Part shown: positions 1 to 12,587 of the stretch, piece after piece
Layout of the letters: each line of letters starts with the position of its first letter
How positions within the stretch are numbered: position 1 is the stretch's first letter
Assembly: GCF_020921035.1 (NCBI RefSeq)
Contig: NC_063156.1
Location: 28,382,283-28,446,282, forward strand
From: Rhodamnia argentea
Taxonomy: Eukaryota; Streptophyta; Magnoliopsida; Myrtales; Myrtaceae
Reading direction: 5' to 3'
DNA length: 64,000 nt
Made by a program: the position numbers and the translations under genes
Notes under the pieces: model-generated
The model's database searches: none
Seen by the model: the letters and a program-made list of their open reading frames with translations, nothing else
What the model was told of the DNA's origin: nothing

Positions 1-570
1 TTAGCAGCCTTGATCAATATCGTAGAAAGATCAAACAGTAAAGAAATGGACTCAAAATCGGAGACTTAACAGCATTATACTCGAACCACCCCATCAAGAA
101 AAAATCCAATTTTGAGATCAGTCCATTCCTCATATTTGCAAAGCATTGGATGCATGAAAAGGATACAGTAGAAAACCCAAAGACATTCCTTGCCTAATTC
201 CCTGTAAGTTTGTCTTACATCAAGAACAAACAAGAAAATTTGAAACATGACTGAAGTGAATAAAGACCCAATTGAGCTCATTCCAAGAGAATAAACCACA
301 GGGAGAACATGATCTCTATGTCTAGAGTCTAGAGTCTAGATCTCATAAGGGAATGATGTGAACATTCCACCAGTTAGAGATAAAAGCAACTGTTGAATCC
401 AATATACTTAAGCAGGAAAGTCAAAAGTGTAGAATGGAATAAAAAGGATTAACAGGAGCAGTAGCACCAGACCTGATGTTACAGTAATGGTTCAAAATTG
501 AATCATCCAGTTCTCTACGTATCATGCCATTAGCATCAGCAGCAGGTAAAAATCCTCCGACATTTTCAGT
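1..570. other. intergenic / downstream flank of the 7TM gene
   Basis: No convincing coding region is present. The stretch is AT-rich and lies directly 3' of the minus-strand seven-transmembrane gene, so its right part probably holds that gene's 3' UTR and polyadenylation region. A short direct repeat 'tctagagtctaga' lies near 320-340. Nothing else is recognised. Confidence 0.4.
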
Positions 571-1914
571 TCAAAGGTCGAACTCTTCATCGCGGAGGGC
601 CATTTCTGCTTCCTTTTCCTCCTCCTCATCAAGAACAAAGTACTCATTCCTCTCCAGAGGCCTGAACATATAAAACATCACAGTATAGAAAGCCAGGCTG
701 GCAATCTCTTCGGCTGCATTGCTCACCCACTGATACTTATATGCGGCAATCGTCCTCAAGGCGAACACCACAATTCTCGTAAAATACAAGTATCCAATCA
801 CCACAACATAAAACTGCCTAAACAACTGTAGCTTCGCCAAGTTCCTAGCAGCCTTGCCATCAGTCTTTGAGGTCTCCCTCAAAGACCTGATAGACCACAC
901 AATCGGGAAAATAATTGCGCAGCAGCAGATTATATCCACCAGCAAGAACACCTGATTCCAAGTCACCCAATCCTTGATGAAAGGCCCTGTCTCTCCGATG
1001 ACAACCGAAGCCAAATTTGCCAACACCTGAAGGGGAATCACAATCATCAACACCTTCTTCTCCTTCTCTTGCAAGAAGGGCTTCAGAAACGACCAGCCCG
1101 TGCCGATCAACACTATCACGGTAAACAACAACACCACGCGAATGAACTGAAACATGTAGAACAACACGTCCCAACCGTGAGGCGTGCCCGTGACCTTAAC
1201 ATAATGCTTATCCTCGGCAGCACAAATCAGATTCAGCGCCTTCATCAGAAGCAACCCCGCCATCAAGAGATGGATCCGGTGCACCGATCGCTTATTATGG
1301 TAGCAATAATAGATCCAAAAGCCCAGGAAACCGAAATAAGAAAGCGAGAACAGGAAGTAAAGAGAAGGGAGCTGCGTCGAACCGGCGGAGAGGTAATCTT
1401 TGGAGTCATCGCTGTCGAGATTGAAGAGCTCGGTGTGGACGTTCATGGAGACGCTGGTGTCCGGGACGCAATTGGCGAAGTAGAGGGAGTATTCATTGGG
1501 AGAGATGACGGGGTAGGATTGGTTGAAGGAGGCGTGAGGCGGAGGAGAGAGGTCACGGAAGTTGAAGAGAAAGAGGATGTACTGGGAGTCGAGGACGCAG
1601 AAGTTAGGGTTTTCCCGGAACTCGAGGACGATCTGGAGGAGGGACTCCTCGGAGAGGAGGAAGAAGCCGAGGCGGGAGGGGTCAGGGGTGGCGGCGGCGG
1701 CGGCGGAGGAGGAGGAGGCGACGTTGACGGCGGAGACGGAGACAGATGCCTTGCCGCGGTAGGTGAAGCCGAACTTCTCGAAGAGGATCATGGAGCGAGA
1801 GTCGGAGGAGATGGTTAGGGTTTTGATCTCGGCGGTGGAGGGGGAGATGAGGAGGGAGGTGAGGAGGAGGAGGAGGAGGAGGAGGATCATGCCGTGTCGC
1901 TTGGCCTGAGCCAT
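571..1914 (-). CDS. lung-seven-transmembrane (GPR107/CAND-type) membrane protein
   Basis: Intronless gene for a 447-aa protein of the plant CAND6/CAND7-like branch of the GPR107/GPR108 (Lustr) family. These are endomembrane or Golgi seven-helix proteins once proposed as candidate G-protein-coupled receptors. The ATG at 1914 (MAQAKRHG) is preferred to the one at 1968 because it leads straight into a poly-leucine signal peptide ending near PSTAEIK. After it come a lumenal domain of about 170 residues with a poly-Ser/Ala stretch, then seven hydrophobic helices in the C-terminal half (the first around LYFLFSLSYFGFLGFWIYY, the last around LAFYTVMFYMF), and an acidic cytosolic tail rich in Glu ending in DEEFDL. 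Overall length and architecture are complete for the family. The GA-rich codons encoding the Leu and Ala runs are low-complexity and could vary between alleles. Family assignment is strong; G-protein coupling is not shown by sequence. Confidence 0.93.
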   Translation of the reverse strand: MAQAKRHGMILLLLLLLLTSLLISPSTAEIKTLTISSDSRSMILFEKFGFTYRGKASVSVSAVNVASSSSAAAAATPDPSRLGFFLLSEESLLQIVLEFRENPNFCVLDSQYILFLFNFRDLSPPPHASFNQSYPVISPNEYSLYFANCVPDTSVSMNVHTELFNLDSDDSKDYLSAGSTQLPSLYFLFSLSYFGFLGFWIYYCYHNKRSVHRIHLLMAGLLLMKALNLICAAEDKHYVKVTGTPHGWDVLFYMFQFIRVVLLFTVIVLIGTGWSFLKPFLQEKEKKVLMIVIPLQVLANLASVVIGETGPFIKDWVTWNQVFLLVDIICCCAIIFPIVWSIRSLRETSKTDGKAARNLAKLQLFRQFYVVVIGYLYFTRIVVFALRTIAAYKYQWVSNAAEEIASLAFYTVMFYMFRPLERNEYFVLDEEEEKEAEMALRDEEFDL

Positions 1915-3378
1915 CGGAGAGATCGCAGCGGCGGAGATGGAGCCCTCGGTGGTGGTGGAGCGGCACAAAAATGGTCAATTTGGTGTTGGGATGGAATCGA
2001 TGTCTTCGCCGGGCGTGAAATGCAAGGCAGCGACTTGTCCGGCGGGGCGAGCTATGTTTAGCGAATTGCCGGAAATACCCTCCCTTCCCGAGTTTATTTA
2101 CAGTTTTCGCGATGGATTATCGCTTCTATTCGTTACACGTATGCGAGCATGGCATTAAATGACACCGTGCATGTATCTATACTATGTAAATCGAAACATC
2201 AAATATTTTACGAAAAATGAATAATTTATAAAATAATTTTTTAAAACAATAATCGCTTATATTACTTATAAAAATATATGAACGTAAAATATTTTCATCT
2301 TGTCCGCAAATATCGGTATTATTTTCATTAGCTAATAATTTCAAATAATAGATGTGATCGTTTTTAAAAACATATTTTTTAAAATATTTATTTTTCTTGA
2401 AATAAACGAATCTTCAATATTGATTTTTTTTCGTATTTTTTAGAAATTCTGCATGTATATCTCGTTGGACAGAAAAGTCGTAAATCAACTTTTTTTTCGA
2501 AAGATTTGACCAAAATAAAAATTCGGAAAGCCATTCCCGACAAAAAATGACCCAACTTTCCTAAAAAAAAAGTTCAAAGAATTACAAGTCAGCTAAATAC
2601 TCTAATTATCCGACCCTTGGGTTCTCCTTGCCTCGGACCTTGTTATCGCATTAAATTTACAACCTATGAATATATTGATTCGTTGTGTGCTCTACTTCTC
2701 GAGCATGGAAGCTGCGATAACTTAGATCTTAGTCTCATAGTCAGAGAGTATGCGATTCTTTTATTTTTCACAATAACTTAGGCATGCAAGGCAATGCTCT
2801 AGAACTTCGGTCAGAAATTGATTTTTCTATTTTCGATTCCGAGCATAAGTTAACCTTTCTATTTTTGAAGAAAAGTATTTTTTTTTATTTGTATTACTAA
2901 ACGGATTTCTATTTCAGAAACACTTTTGGAGTAGAAATTCTAATCCAAAATTGTCGTCATGCACGCCCTCGGATTTCATTGCCATAGTCGATTGATTCCT
3001 TGGATCAACTTTATGATTAACAAAATTAGGCAAAGACAAAACCGGTGTTATAGTCCTACAAGACTTTACCTAATCGCGCTTCTTTGCTTGTATGTGGGCC
3101 CCGGTAACCAAAAAGTCAATGGGATTTGTTGGTCAAATAACTCTTGTTAGGTACATCAATTGAGAGGGAAGTGACCACTCATTGACAGAAAAAACTCTGC
3201 ATCTCATAGTGCAGATCATCTTATTATCAACTTCCACAGTCAATATCTTCTGCCAAGAAGCGGTAGAGAGCAGGTCATTCTACAAAGCCTCCGATTCATA
3301 TGTACAGCAACAGCTCTACGTTAATATTCCCTCTCTCCGGTGTCGGCGTCGGCATCGGAGTTGTCAGCAGATTAATTC
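1915..3378. other. intergenic, AT-rich, with MITE-like sequence
   Basis: The first ~150 bases are the promoter/5' UTR side of the minus-strand 7TM gene. From about 2190 to 2410 the sequence is AT-rich with repeated 'aaaatatttt' and 'cgaaaaatgaataattt' words. These words recur at 17170-17405 and 17550-17760, suggesting a diverged copy of the same small element family. No gene is supported; short ORFs at 2959-3150 and 3182-3391 have no recognisable content, and the latter overlaps the 3' end of the ankyrin gene. Confidence 0.4.
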
Positions 3379-6085
3379 TCAGAGAGCATAAACTTTCTTA
3401 AACTCGCTGTTCAAAATTTCTGAATCCGACATCATCATCGACATCGACAATGACCTCGACCTACTACTCATCGACGACCTCCGGATGCTCCTCAACCTAT
3501 AAGCCTCTATCCGGTGCATGATCACCCAGTAGCACATCGTCCCTAAAGTTGCTATCATGATCACAGCTCCGACCACGGTCACTCCCGCTGCCAACGCCCA
3601 ATCGCGCTTCCCCACCACCACGTAGCACAGCGCGAGGAATGCCACCGACACCATCACGCACGCCAACCACATCAACTTGTTGATGACTGCCATCATTTGC
3701 TTCTTCGCTTTCCGCTCTATGACCACCACCGAGGTCTGAACCACCACGACTGCCAGAGATATGAAGAGCGCGATGGCATCGAATATGAAGAAGATGAGGA
3801 ATTCAGGTTTCGGAGCGATGTTTGCTTCTCCGACAGAGTGCCCGTACGGGACATGCTTGGGGTCATCGGCGTACTGGCCTGGGACACTGAAGATGGCAGC
3901 AAAGGCTACTGTGGCAATCAGGACAGCCACGACCGTTGTGGAGTTGGTGGCGTTGTTGAGGCCCTCTGAGTGCAGCTTGTTGAGCCGCTTGGCCATCCCC
4001 TGCACTCGTCTCCTCGTTTGCCTCCCGTGCTCCAGCTGGTCGTGCACCTCGTGCTTTATGTCGCTCACGGTTTGGTTCAACTCCCGGGCCCCAGTCGGTG
4101 TTGGTGGATTGATAGATTTAGCACTAGGAACGCCGTGGTCCCTCAGGACAGCAGCGATTTCGGATTGGCCAGCTTTCTCGGCAGTGTCCAGGGCGGTCTC
4201 TCCAGATTTGTTAACCGCTGTTTTGTCAAGGTCTGAGTGATTCAGAAGCTTAGAGAGAATCTGCAAGAGTAGCAGCAGCACTTCATGCTTTTACACTTCA
4301 AGAAAACCCAAAAACTAAAATAATTTCATAGGTAGCCTGCCCAAAGCCAAGACGCTTATTTAACAGATGCTAGTCTCTCCATTGCTTAAGATGACAATCT
4401 GCAGGAGTCTTACAACAGATTTGGATGGAAGTCTGTTCGTAGCATAGAATCCCAGGATTATACAAAAGCCAAACCCGTGCCGGGTTATATTGCACAGAAG
4501 AAAGATTCTCGAAATGGCAATTATGGAGCATCTTCTATGCAATAAGGAATATAATCAGCACAACCATACCCATCCGATGAATTTCTAAAAGTCTCTGAGT
4601 CATGGTCTTTATCATGCGAATGCTAAATTTTGATGAACACATATCTTGAAATTCTGCAGTTCGCAGAAATTTGCAGCTTCAAAGCATTGACCCGGAGTAG
4701 CTCCATAATTATGGACACGAAATGGATACCACTTCTTTCCAAGACATCCTTCCAAGTTCATGAAAGCACTTAATGTTTAAACCATGAACATAGGTATAAA
4801 CCCCAAAGTAAGACAGAGGCGCTTATTAGATAATTGACACGGATCAGTTCAAAACTGCAGTTAGTCATTTGTAAAGCTACCTGCACCATTTTGAGGCACC
4901 AAAAAGGATGATACGTTTCTTTTCTTTTTGAGCGCCTTCAAGAGATCTGAGCAGTACATTCATCTAGCTGCAGTTGCTTAACATGCTTTGGTTTGCTTTT
5001 TAAGTGAAATCGAATACAGAAAAAAGAGAAGGCCAGAGTTTTCATACCTGAGCTCGAGCCTTTCGTGTTGCTATATGCAATGCAGTATTCCCCTTATTAT
5101 CAACCATGTTAAGTGGAGTAGGATCCAAAATCAAGAGCTCCTCGACGAGATCGGTACTCTGTCCCTTGACTGCCATGTGAAGAGCCGTTTGGCCCTTCTT
5201 GTCGCACATGGTTGCTAACCCCAGTTCCCTGCTTAGAAGGGCCTTCACGACCTCCAAATGCCCATTTCTCGCTGCTGAGTGCAAGGCTGTTTTCCCATTG
5301 TTTCTTGTTATTGTGGCCAGGTTTCCACATTCCTCCAAGAGGAAAGTCACCACTTCGAAGTGGCCTTGTGAGGCGGCGGTGTGCAGCACCGTGGTGTTAG
5401 AAGAGTCAGTCGTCATCGAAAGCTCGTGACTCTTCTCCATGAGAATCTTTAACACATCTGCAAAAGAAAGAAACTCAAAACATCAATACCGAAGTTCTTC
5501 TTCTATAAACTTGAACATTCGATGGTGGTAAAGCAAACCGAATTCAATATGAACCACAAAATCATTGCTTTTTACCTATGCTATTCCCTTGTTCTTTTCC
5601 TTCAAATTCATTACACACCAGGACGACTAAGCAACATTCATCAGACACTGCTATGTCAAATCGTTGGCCTTCGAGAAGGAGCTAACTGTATCGATGCTAA
5701 TAAAGTACAATAATCATTGACTAGAAGCACAGCAGATGAGAGCCTCACCCAAGTCTCCTTGCTTTGCAGCGATGTGAAAAGCATCATATCCATTCTTTGC
5801 CTTGATTCCAGCTGAACCGATGTCGTAGAACCCCATCAACTCCCTCACCAGATCAACATGGCCACTCTCAGCAGCAACATATAGTATGGTTTCACCAGAT
5901 TGATTCTGCTTGGTCAGCAAGCCGTTCAATTCCTTCTCCCCAGACACGGACAGTGCGTTCAACAGGGACTCCGAATCCCCAGCTCTCGCCCTCAAATGCA
6001 ACGGAGTGTCGTCTCGCTTCACCGTCAACTGTTTGGTCATCTTCTTCCTGGGGAAGCTCTTTTGCCTCTCCAGTGCCTCCATCAC
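3379..6085 (-). CDS. ankyrin-repeat membrane protein with PGG domain (ITN1-like)
   Basis: Three coding exons: 6085-5749, 5457-5048 and 4260-3379. All junctions are GT-AG and keep frame (337+410+882 nt), giving 542 aa. The N-terminus carries the family's MTKQLTVKRDDTPLH segment, followed by roughly six to seven ankyrin repeats (residues about 30-290; e.g. TVLHTAASQGHFEVVTFLL, TALHSAARNGHLEVVKALL, TALHIATRKARAQ, then SGETALDTAEK spanning the exon 2/3 join). The C-terminus has the PGG-type domain starting at TNSTTVVAVLIATVAFAAIF and SVPGQ (residues about 353-378), with four predicted membrane helices near 358-375, 403-425, 445-464 and 472-495, ending in a Ser-rich cytosolic tail and SEILNSEFKKVYAL. 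Arabidopsis ITN1 is a plasma-membrane ankyrin protein affecting salt tolerance and ROS signalling. Close similarity in layout and termini supports the same subgroup; the exact orthologue is not proven. Confidence 0.93.
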
Positions 6086-6122
6086 CGATAGCGCGCTCTT
6101 GACAATGATACAGCAACAGTGA

Positions 6123-6383
6123 AAATCAAGAAACTCTCAACTATTTGTCAACCCCAGAGCAAATCACTTTTCGGTGTTTCTTTATGGAGCAATTGATAAA
6201 GACCAAATAGAAACCCCGGATTTGGATTCCTTGAACACCCGCCAGATGATGCCCTCACGTATTCTGCACCCAAGGAAAACAGGAATAAATTGATGAATAC
6301 TCAAAACACATGCTTGTGAGAGATGGAACAAAGGCAAGGGCAAACTCATCTCTACCTTGAGATGAGCTTGTTCGCTAAATTAG

Positions 6384-6427
<44 letters not shown>

Positions 6428-7410
6428 TAAATGACATGACCATTAGTGAAGCTGAACAAAGCACCATGATGTGAAACTGATGACAAAAATTAGACGGTCA
6501 AAGGTTCACCTGAGCTTTTGAATACAGAAAGTCTCTCTCTTTCTCTCCCCTTATCTTCAATCCGGACGCTGAAGAAGTGGGTAGAGACAGAAAAACAAGA
6601 AACCGATGTTAATCATTGGGGGTTTGAAGACTGTAGAACCCACACAACTGTGGCGTCGAAGACTTTCTCAACCGGCTGGCGAAGTAGAAGGGTGATAGAA
6701 TCGGCGACTCGTGAGTAAGAGAGCTCAGTGAGGTCGAACGAACAGCTATGAATTTATGGGGCTTTTTTGAATAATTAACGAAGTTTGAACAAGAAAGATG
6801 ATGGAGAAGAAGGAGAGGAGAGAGGAGAGAGGAGACTGGGAAGAAAAAAAGAGAGACGCAAGCTGAAACGTGCTCTTTGTCCCTTGCGGAATAATTATAG
6901 CGCGGTCACACGTTTGCCACGCACGCTATCGGAGGGGCCGGGACCCACCCAGTCCTATGATCTTTTGTGGGAGATCTAACGGCCGATTCTTTGCGGCACT
7001 GGTTGCTGGCCTGCCGCATGATCAAGATTCGCCGAATTAATGGAAGTTGGCATCATCGAAATTTTGGAGGTTAAATTATCGGATCCACGTGTCGTGTAAT
7101 GTTGTCGACGCTTTGAAATTTTCGAGAGTAGATATTTATGTAGATGAACGTTTTTTTTATAAAGAAAAAAACTCGGCAGTCCTAATTTTTTTATGGACGT
7201 TTTGCATTATAGAAAGAAAAAAATAGCAATTATTGTAACGCGTATCACTCGCTCTTTCAAGTGGCTATGGTTGAGAACGCTCGGCCGATTTCGAGAGACA
7301 CGATCTTGAGGGGGTCCTTGGAAAGTGATGTTTGATGGTTGACAAGTAATGAATAAGGGAAAAAGGTTGACTACATGGGATGCATTCTTTTGGTACATAC
7401 AAAGAGATAC
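6123..7410. other. upstream region of the ankyrin gene and intergenic DNA
   Basis: Holds the likely 5' UTR (possibly with a non-coding leader exon) and promoter of the minus-strand ankyrin gene, plus AT-rich DNA. A long GA microsatellite sits at 6385-6422, and GA-rich sequence also at about 6800-6860. No further gene is supported; the ORFs here are low-complexity or shadows. Confidence 0.4.
6385..6422. repeat. (GA)n microsatellite
   Basis: Uninterrupted GA dinucleotide run of about 19 units in the upstream region of the ankyrin gene. On the gene's strand it reads as a CT tract, a common 5' UTR or core-promoter feature in plants. Confidence 0.9.
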
Positions 7411-7755
7411 GAGAAAAGTACACTAAAAATGTCATAACTTGTGTACGACGTTTACTTGAGTATCATAACTTTCAAAACGTTCATTTAAATGCCATAACTT
7501 TCAAAAATCGTTCACTTGAATGTTACATCGGAGCAAAATCGTTCACTTAAGCACTACAAGAACTTTTCCGGCGTGCCACGTCATCTTTTCGACGAGCCAC
7601 GTCGCCTTTCCGGCGAGTCACGTCATCTTTTCGGTTGTCACGTCGGCTTTTCCGGCATTCACGTCAACATGGCACTCAAGTGAACGATTTTTTAAAGTTA
7701 TGGCACTCAAGTGAACGCCATACAAAAATTATAACACTTTTAGTGTACTTTTTCT
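7411..7755. mobile_element. small MULE-like MITE with 9-bp target duplication
   Basis: Both ends match as inverted repeats: the left end reads gagaaaagtacactaaaa and the right end, reverse-complemented, agaaaaagtacactaaaa. The arms carry repeated 'gccataactttcaaaa'/'cacttgaatg' words. The flanks aagagatac (7402-7410) and aagagatct (7756-7764) agree at 7 of 9 positions, consistent with a decayed Mutator-type 9-bp duplication. There is no coding capacity. A related single arm is visible at about 12060-12190. Confidence 0.7.
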
Positions 7756-7764
7756 AAGAGATCT

Positions 7765-8070
7765 CTTAGCAGCGTGCGTTTTTTGACAAAGTCGTAGTGA
7801 CTAGAGAAAAGATTCTCGACATGTGCCTATCATTGATCATGATTCAAGTTTCGTTGATCGGCCATCGGTAATATTATGATGCCATAACAAATTCGTTCTT
7901 GTAGAATGAGTAGTTCTTGTAGAATGAGTAAATCTTTGCAGACTATATCAAGTTCATTAATTTTTTAGATTTGCATTGGATTATAACTCTTTTTAGGATT
8001 GGTTTTGTCTAAAGGTATGTATTTCTTTTTCATGTGAAATGAAAATTTTCCTTTCGATATAATTAAAAAA
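7765..8070 (+). repeat. diverged copy of the 3' part of the 18.8-kb retroposed element
   Basis: The segment from 'caaagtcgtagtgactagag' through 'gatgcc' and the T-rich tail aligns by eye with 19330-19560 (caaagtcgtagttattggag through gatgct). The order of shared words is the same but divergence is considerable. It is probably an older insertion of the same family. Confidence 0.5.
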
Positions 8071-8094
8071 AATGACCTCTTAGAATGAGGACAT

Positions 8095-11000
8095 GAGAAA
8101 GGGAAATTTTTTTAAAAATAACCCTAAGTGCCCTCATTTTCTTAAATAAGAGCCTGAAATAGATCTTGTTTTAAATAAGGACTCGAATTACTCTTATTAT
8201 CTCAAAAAAGGGCCTGAAGTGCACATTGTTTCAAGTAAGGGCCTAAAGTGACTATATTAATCTCAAAAGAGGGTATGAGTTACTTTAGTTAGGGGCATTT
8301 TGATATTTTATTTTTTTATTTTTTATTTTGAAAAAAAAAACAAACAAAACAAAATAAAGAACACACTCCCACCTGTGGCTGCCCTCGCCGACGACCCCAC
8401 CGATCAGCAAGCGAGGGCCGCCGCCTCTCACTCAGATTTGGGAGAGGGTCCCTTCTCGGGCGAGGTCTAGCACCCACTCACCACCAACTTCGTCCCTCGA
8501 GGCACCGAGGACCCGACCGATCGATAAGTGAGGGCCACCGACCCTTGCCCATATTTGGGAGAGGGTTGTTGTCACGCCCCGATCCTCGGGCCCACGACAT
8601 CCCTACCAATTCGCCACAAGTCATAGAGGATAGCGTCGCAAGTACACTATCGACCTTCGCACTTATGATACATGCGGAAACGTAAATTCTCCTGGACAAT
8701 TAACAACAGAGATAGAAAAGCAAGAGTTCAACTCAATCATTCAAACAAAAGACAATTTCATTTCATTGACCAAAACCAAATGAGTTTTAACTCTACAGAG
8801 CTACACACGATCATACACAAGCCCATACTTCGGGACGGCTCTCTAGGACCTCAAAAAGACACATGGTCGGGTAAGGTTAAACTCTCATCTACTTCCAAAA
8901 TCCTACAACGACTCTCGCCTTAAACGCCCACGGGATTCATTTCTTAGGATCCGAAAAAGGGTTAACAACGACGGGGTAAGAATAATCTCGGTGAGTCAAC
9001 GCTTAAACCCGGCTAAGGCGCTGATTCGGTCAGATCAACCATCCACAAGGCATCAAACATATAATTCAACCACATGCAACTTACCAATCATCAGCTATGC
9101 ATAATGTAATGTTTGACTCAAATTAACAGTCACTACCGACAAACAAGCGGCAAGGTATCGCATCAACTTACATACATGGGACACCACATGAAGTCCAATT
9201 ATTAACAAATGAAGCCACATGGCCCGACACACTAGACAGTTGGTGCTCTACTAGCAGAACCGGGCATCGTCCCATTACTTCGGCGATGGCGACTACTATG
9301 TCGTGCAATTTTGATCGACACGACACGACACGCAGAGCATTCCAAAAGGAGTGTCGATCCATCACAAGTCGCGATCGACATCCGATCAACCCGGCAACAC
9401 GGATTTACGTGCATCCGACAAGTTGTGTACTTCCGATTAACATGGTACAATCATGTCGGGAACAATCATTAAGTGACCACTCAAGCGCATCCGACAACAA
9501 TCAGTCAGATTCTTATCTTTATACTTAGCCGGATGCTCATGCAATCATGATCAAAGACTCGACACTAGGTCGTTTTCATGCTAAAATATGTAGTTTGATT
9601 TCACTTGATTCGCATGAATGCGCAGATTATCCACTAGACTTTGCATCAAGAAAACGTGAGACTAACACCCACAATCTTCATCCATAACATCCGACAATCC
9701 AACCACAACATCCAGGCAAGCAACAATCGGGATAAATTGCCGGACATGCTCACAAATCCAACGATATGCATTGATCCAATTTCATAAAATTAAACTATCA
9801 ACGGTCTACTCCAACTAGCAATCAAGCGTCCACTCGGCTCTGTCCTATCACTCGCTCGCAAACACACATCGGTAATTGCTGCCCAAACAATCGATCCAAT
9901 CTACCATCAAATAGCCGCAAACATCCTAACTAGCAAACCGACTTAATTAATCATGGCCATTTAACTTAAACCCGGTCTCTATTTAATCGACCACAATTAA
10001 GCTACCTAAACGCCTTATTACACTAATTACAATAATTACACGAACTACACTAACTAAGCGCAATTAGTGCCCTAATCGGGGTTTAGGGGTTTAACTCACG
10101 ATTAGAAACCAGCGATCGGTGCCGAGTCGGGTACGAGATTTTTGGATCGGATCGAGGTTTCAAATTACTATTCACGAGCTGGGTCAAGCACTGTTCACGG
10201 AGGCACTGTTCGCGACGATACTATTCACGGCCGACGACGACGGTATCTTGATGGCTCACAAGCGGCACAGGTTCGGAGCGACAACGGTGGCCGGTGGCTC
10301 GGGACGGCTAGGACTCTCGGGTACCGGGGCTGATCCGGCGGCAGAACGGCGAGCGGTCATGGTCCGCAGCAACTCGGGTGGCTAACTTGGGGCGGCCGGG
10401 ACAGAGATGACGGTTGACGGAGCTCGAGGTGGCAGAGGATGAAGTGGCGAGGGCGTCCGGTGAGGGAGGAGCCGAGAGGGATGGAATGCCGGGGTGAGGT
10501 GTCGAGACAGCAGGCCGACAGGGCTAAGGCGTCGGTGAGCAGAGGGTAGGGTCGCAAGGTCGACTAGTTGCAGGGCGCGATCGGCGGGGCTGAATGAAGC
10601 TGGTGGATGGCAGGTGTAGGTGGCGGAGTCGCTACTATGTAGAGGACGAAGAGGAGGGGGTCGCAGTGCTCATGAGCCGCAAGGCCAACGACGACGACTA
10701 CTTGAAGTGGGTGGCCGGCGAGGTGGAGCTACAATGGATGCTAGCCAGTGAAGTGGCAGCAGTAACAAAAGGCATCGGGGGTGGGGGGTTGCACAATAGA
10801 GGAAAAAGATGAAGAAGAAGAAGAAGAATAAGTCATGTTGGGGGGAAACCGACTGAAAAGAGAGAGAGAAAGAGAGTTAATGTGAGATGATGGGTAGGTG
10901 GTGAGATGAAGGCTGGTGGGGCCCACTCAAATTCAAATGCTTTGGCATTTTGTGAATAAAGGAGGGGCAAAAGGGTAATTCAATAAATCAGAACTGAATG

Positions 11001-12200
11001 GATTTTTGGCTCTACCAACCGAGAATGAAATTTGGATTTTCACGAGTTAGACCCGGCCCCGACTAGATCTAGGCACGAGGATTAAAAATCCTAAATTGTG
11101 GCGACCGAGATTTCTAGACCTAATTGAAACCGAATGACAAATTGGGACTCGTCCAAAATTCATCACTTATGTCCTTGCGATCCGAAATTTTGTACTGACT
11201 GGAATTTAATATTAATCCTTTTTTATTGAATTCGGTCTCCGTACAAATGGCCCAATTTCCAGGGCGTCACGGTCATGCCTCAAGCGAGGGCTAGCACCCG
11301 CTCACCGCCGACTTCATCCCTCTCAACCAGCCCCCCACTTCTCACCATTGTTAGCCAACACTCCGCAGCACCCGACCACCACCCTCTCCATCTACAAGTT
11401 AGGGGATTTCAACAAGATAGAAGAAGAATTAGGCGTAAAGAGGACGAACCGAGTTCTAGTTCTTCAATCCTGGTCGAGCTCTCAATCCCACGCCACGGTC
11501 AATTTCTTGAATCTCTCTCCATCTCTCCGAATCGATTCCATGGAGAATCGATTTGCAATGGACAAACTCCCTCTCTAGAAGATTGTAATCTTCTGGCCCG
11601 GTTTCTCCTCCCTCATCCCGGGCGACTCCTCATTGGCTAATGCCAACACCCTCCGCTTCGGTGATGTCTTCCTCATCGCCTCCTCCACCCTCTTCGACTG
11701 CCCCTCCTCCACTACCGCGTCCACCTTAGACACCTCTACCCTTTTCGACAACCCCTCTTTTATCTACCTTGCCGAGCCATCGCCGGCCTCACTCAGCCAC
11801 GGTAAGGCTCAACCTCTCCCAAATGCGTGAGGCCTCAACCAGGGTTGCCCCTTGGCCATTCCACCCTCACCGCTATGAACAACCCTTTTTTCACTTTTTT
11901 TAAAATTTTTCAGCTTATTTTTCTGTTTAATTTTAATTTTTAGAAAATTTTAATTTATTTTTAAGTTTAAAAGTCCATGTGGACATCACATGGCCTGATT
12001 TTTAAAAAAAAAATTGCCACGTAATGTTGAAAGATTAATAATAAATGACACATAATTAGTTGATTGAAATTTCTCGACGTTGGCACTTAAATGATCATTT
12101 TTTCTTTTAATTTGGCACTTAAGTGAGTTAGCAAAAAATATTAGCATTAAAGCGAATGTCGTACATAGATATTAACACTTGAGATATCCTTCTGCTGATT
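8095..12200. repeat. composite repeat block, left arm of a capture-type MULE plus insertions
   Basis: 8095-8340 contains the repeating 'aaataagggcctgaagtg' phrases that also form the terminal arms of the elements at 14541-15744 and 48003-50499. A GC-rich core follows (8370-8570), is interrupted by a ~2.7-kb insertion (8571-11270) and resumes at 11275 with near-identical words (gctagcacccgctcaccgccgacttc). From 11400 to 11850 a Pro/Ser-rich open stretch looks like a possible captured fragment but is not identifiable. 12060-12190 contains an arm related to the 7411 element. No matching right arm for the 8095 arm was found, so the element is incomplete or rearranged. Confidence 0.5.
8571..11270. 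mobile_element. unclassified ~2.7-kb insertion with GTCACGCCC/GGGCGTCAC ends
   Basis: The host repeat is interrupted exactly here. The sequence before 8570 and after 11271 belongs to one GC-rich unit, while the insert begins GTCACGCCCC and ends AGGGCGTCAC. The ends are short inverted repeats with one mismatch, and GTCAC also occurs as a 5-bp direct repeat at the two edges. Inside are an AT-rich half and a GC-rich section at 10120-10860 with several 'actattcacg/actgttcacgg' phrases. Short ORFs there show no transposon or host domain. It may be a non-coding LTR-type derivative; the class is undecided. Confidence 0.5.
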
Positions 12201-12587
12201 TACTCTTCTTGACATTTCACATTTATAGCGAGGACGAAGCTTTATTGACATTTGTATAGCTTGTGGACCATCTAGTACTCCTAATTATTTAGACTTAATT
12301 TAAATCTCAAGATTATGATGTATTAGTTGAAATCGATTGCGATATCACAAGTCACCATGTATCGAATCAACAATCAAGACGCTCTAACTGTTCAACCAAA
12401 CTCTTGCGACTAGATATGATTCGATACGCATGTATAAAACAAATGGACTCAAAGTTTAAGGAGATACTACTATGAAATTTTTAAGTAAAGCATCAAAAGA
12501 AAGATTCGATTTATTAATTAAAATAATACTCGAGTGGTGCATAAAAGGCTTTCAAGTCTAGAAAATTCCAAATAAGTGCAAAACAAA

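Noticed and set aside
1069-1818. 249-codon plus-strand ORF opposite the 7TM gene
   Set aside because: It is the antisense shadow of the CAND/GPR107-type gene. The Glu/Gly-rich translation follows from GA-rich low-complexity codons on the other strand.
3697-4240. Plus-strand ORFs of 88-159 codons over the ankyrin gene's last exon
   Set aside because: They are complementary to the PGG-domain exon, whose minus-strand frame has clear homology features; the plus frames have none.
7430-8330. CRISPR-like regularly spaced repeats
   Set aside because: The repeated phrases vary in spacing and sequence and belong to transposon arms in a plant nuclear genome.
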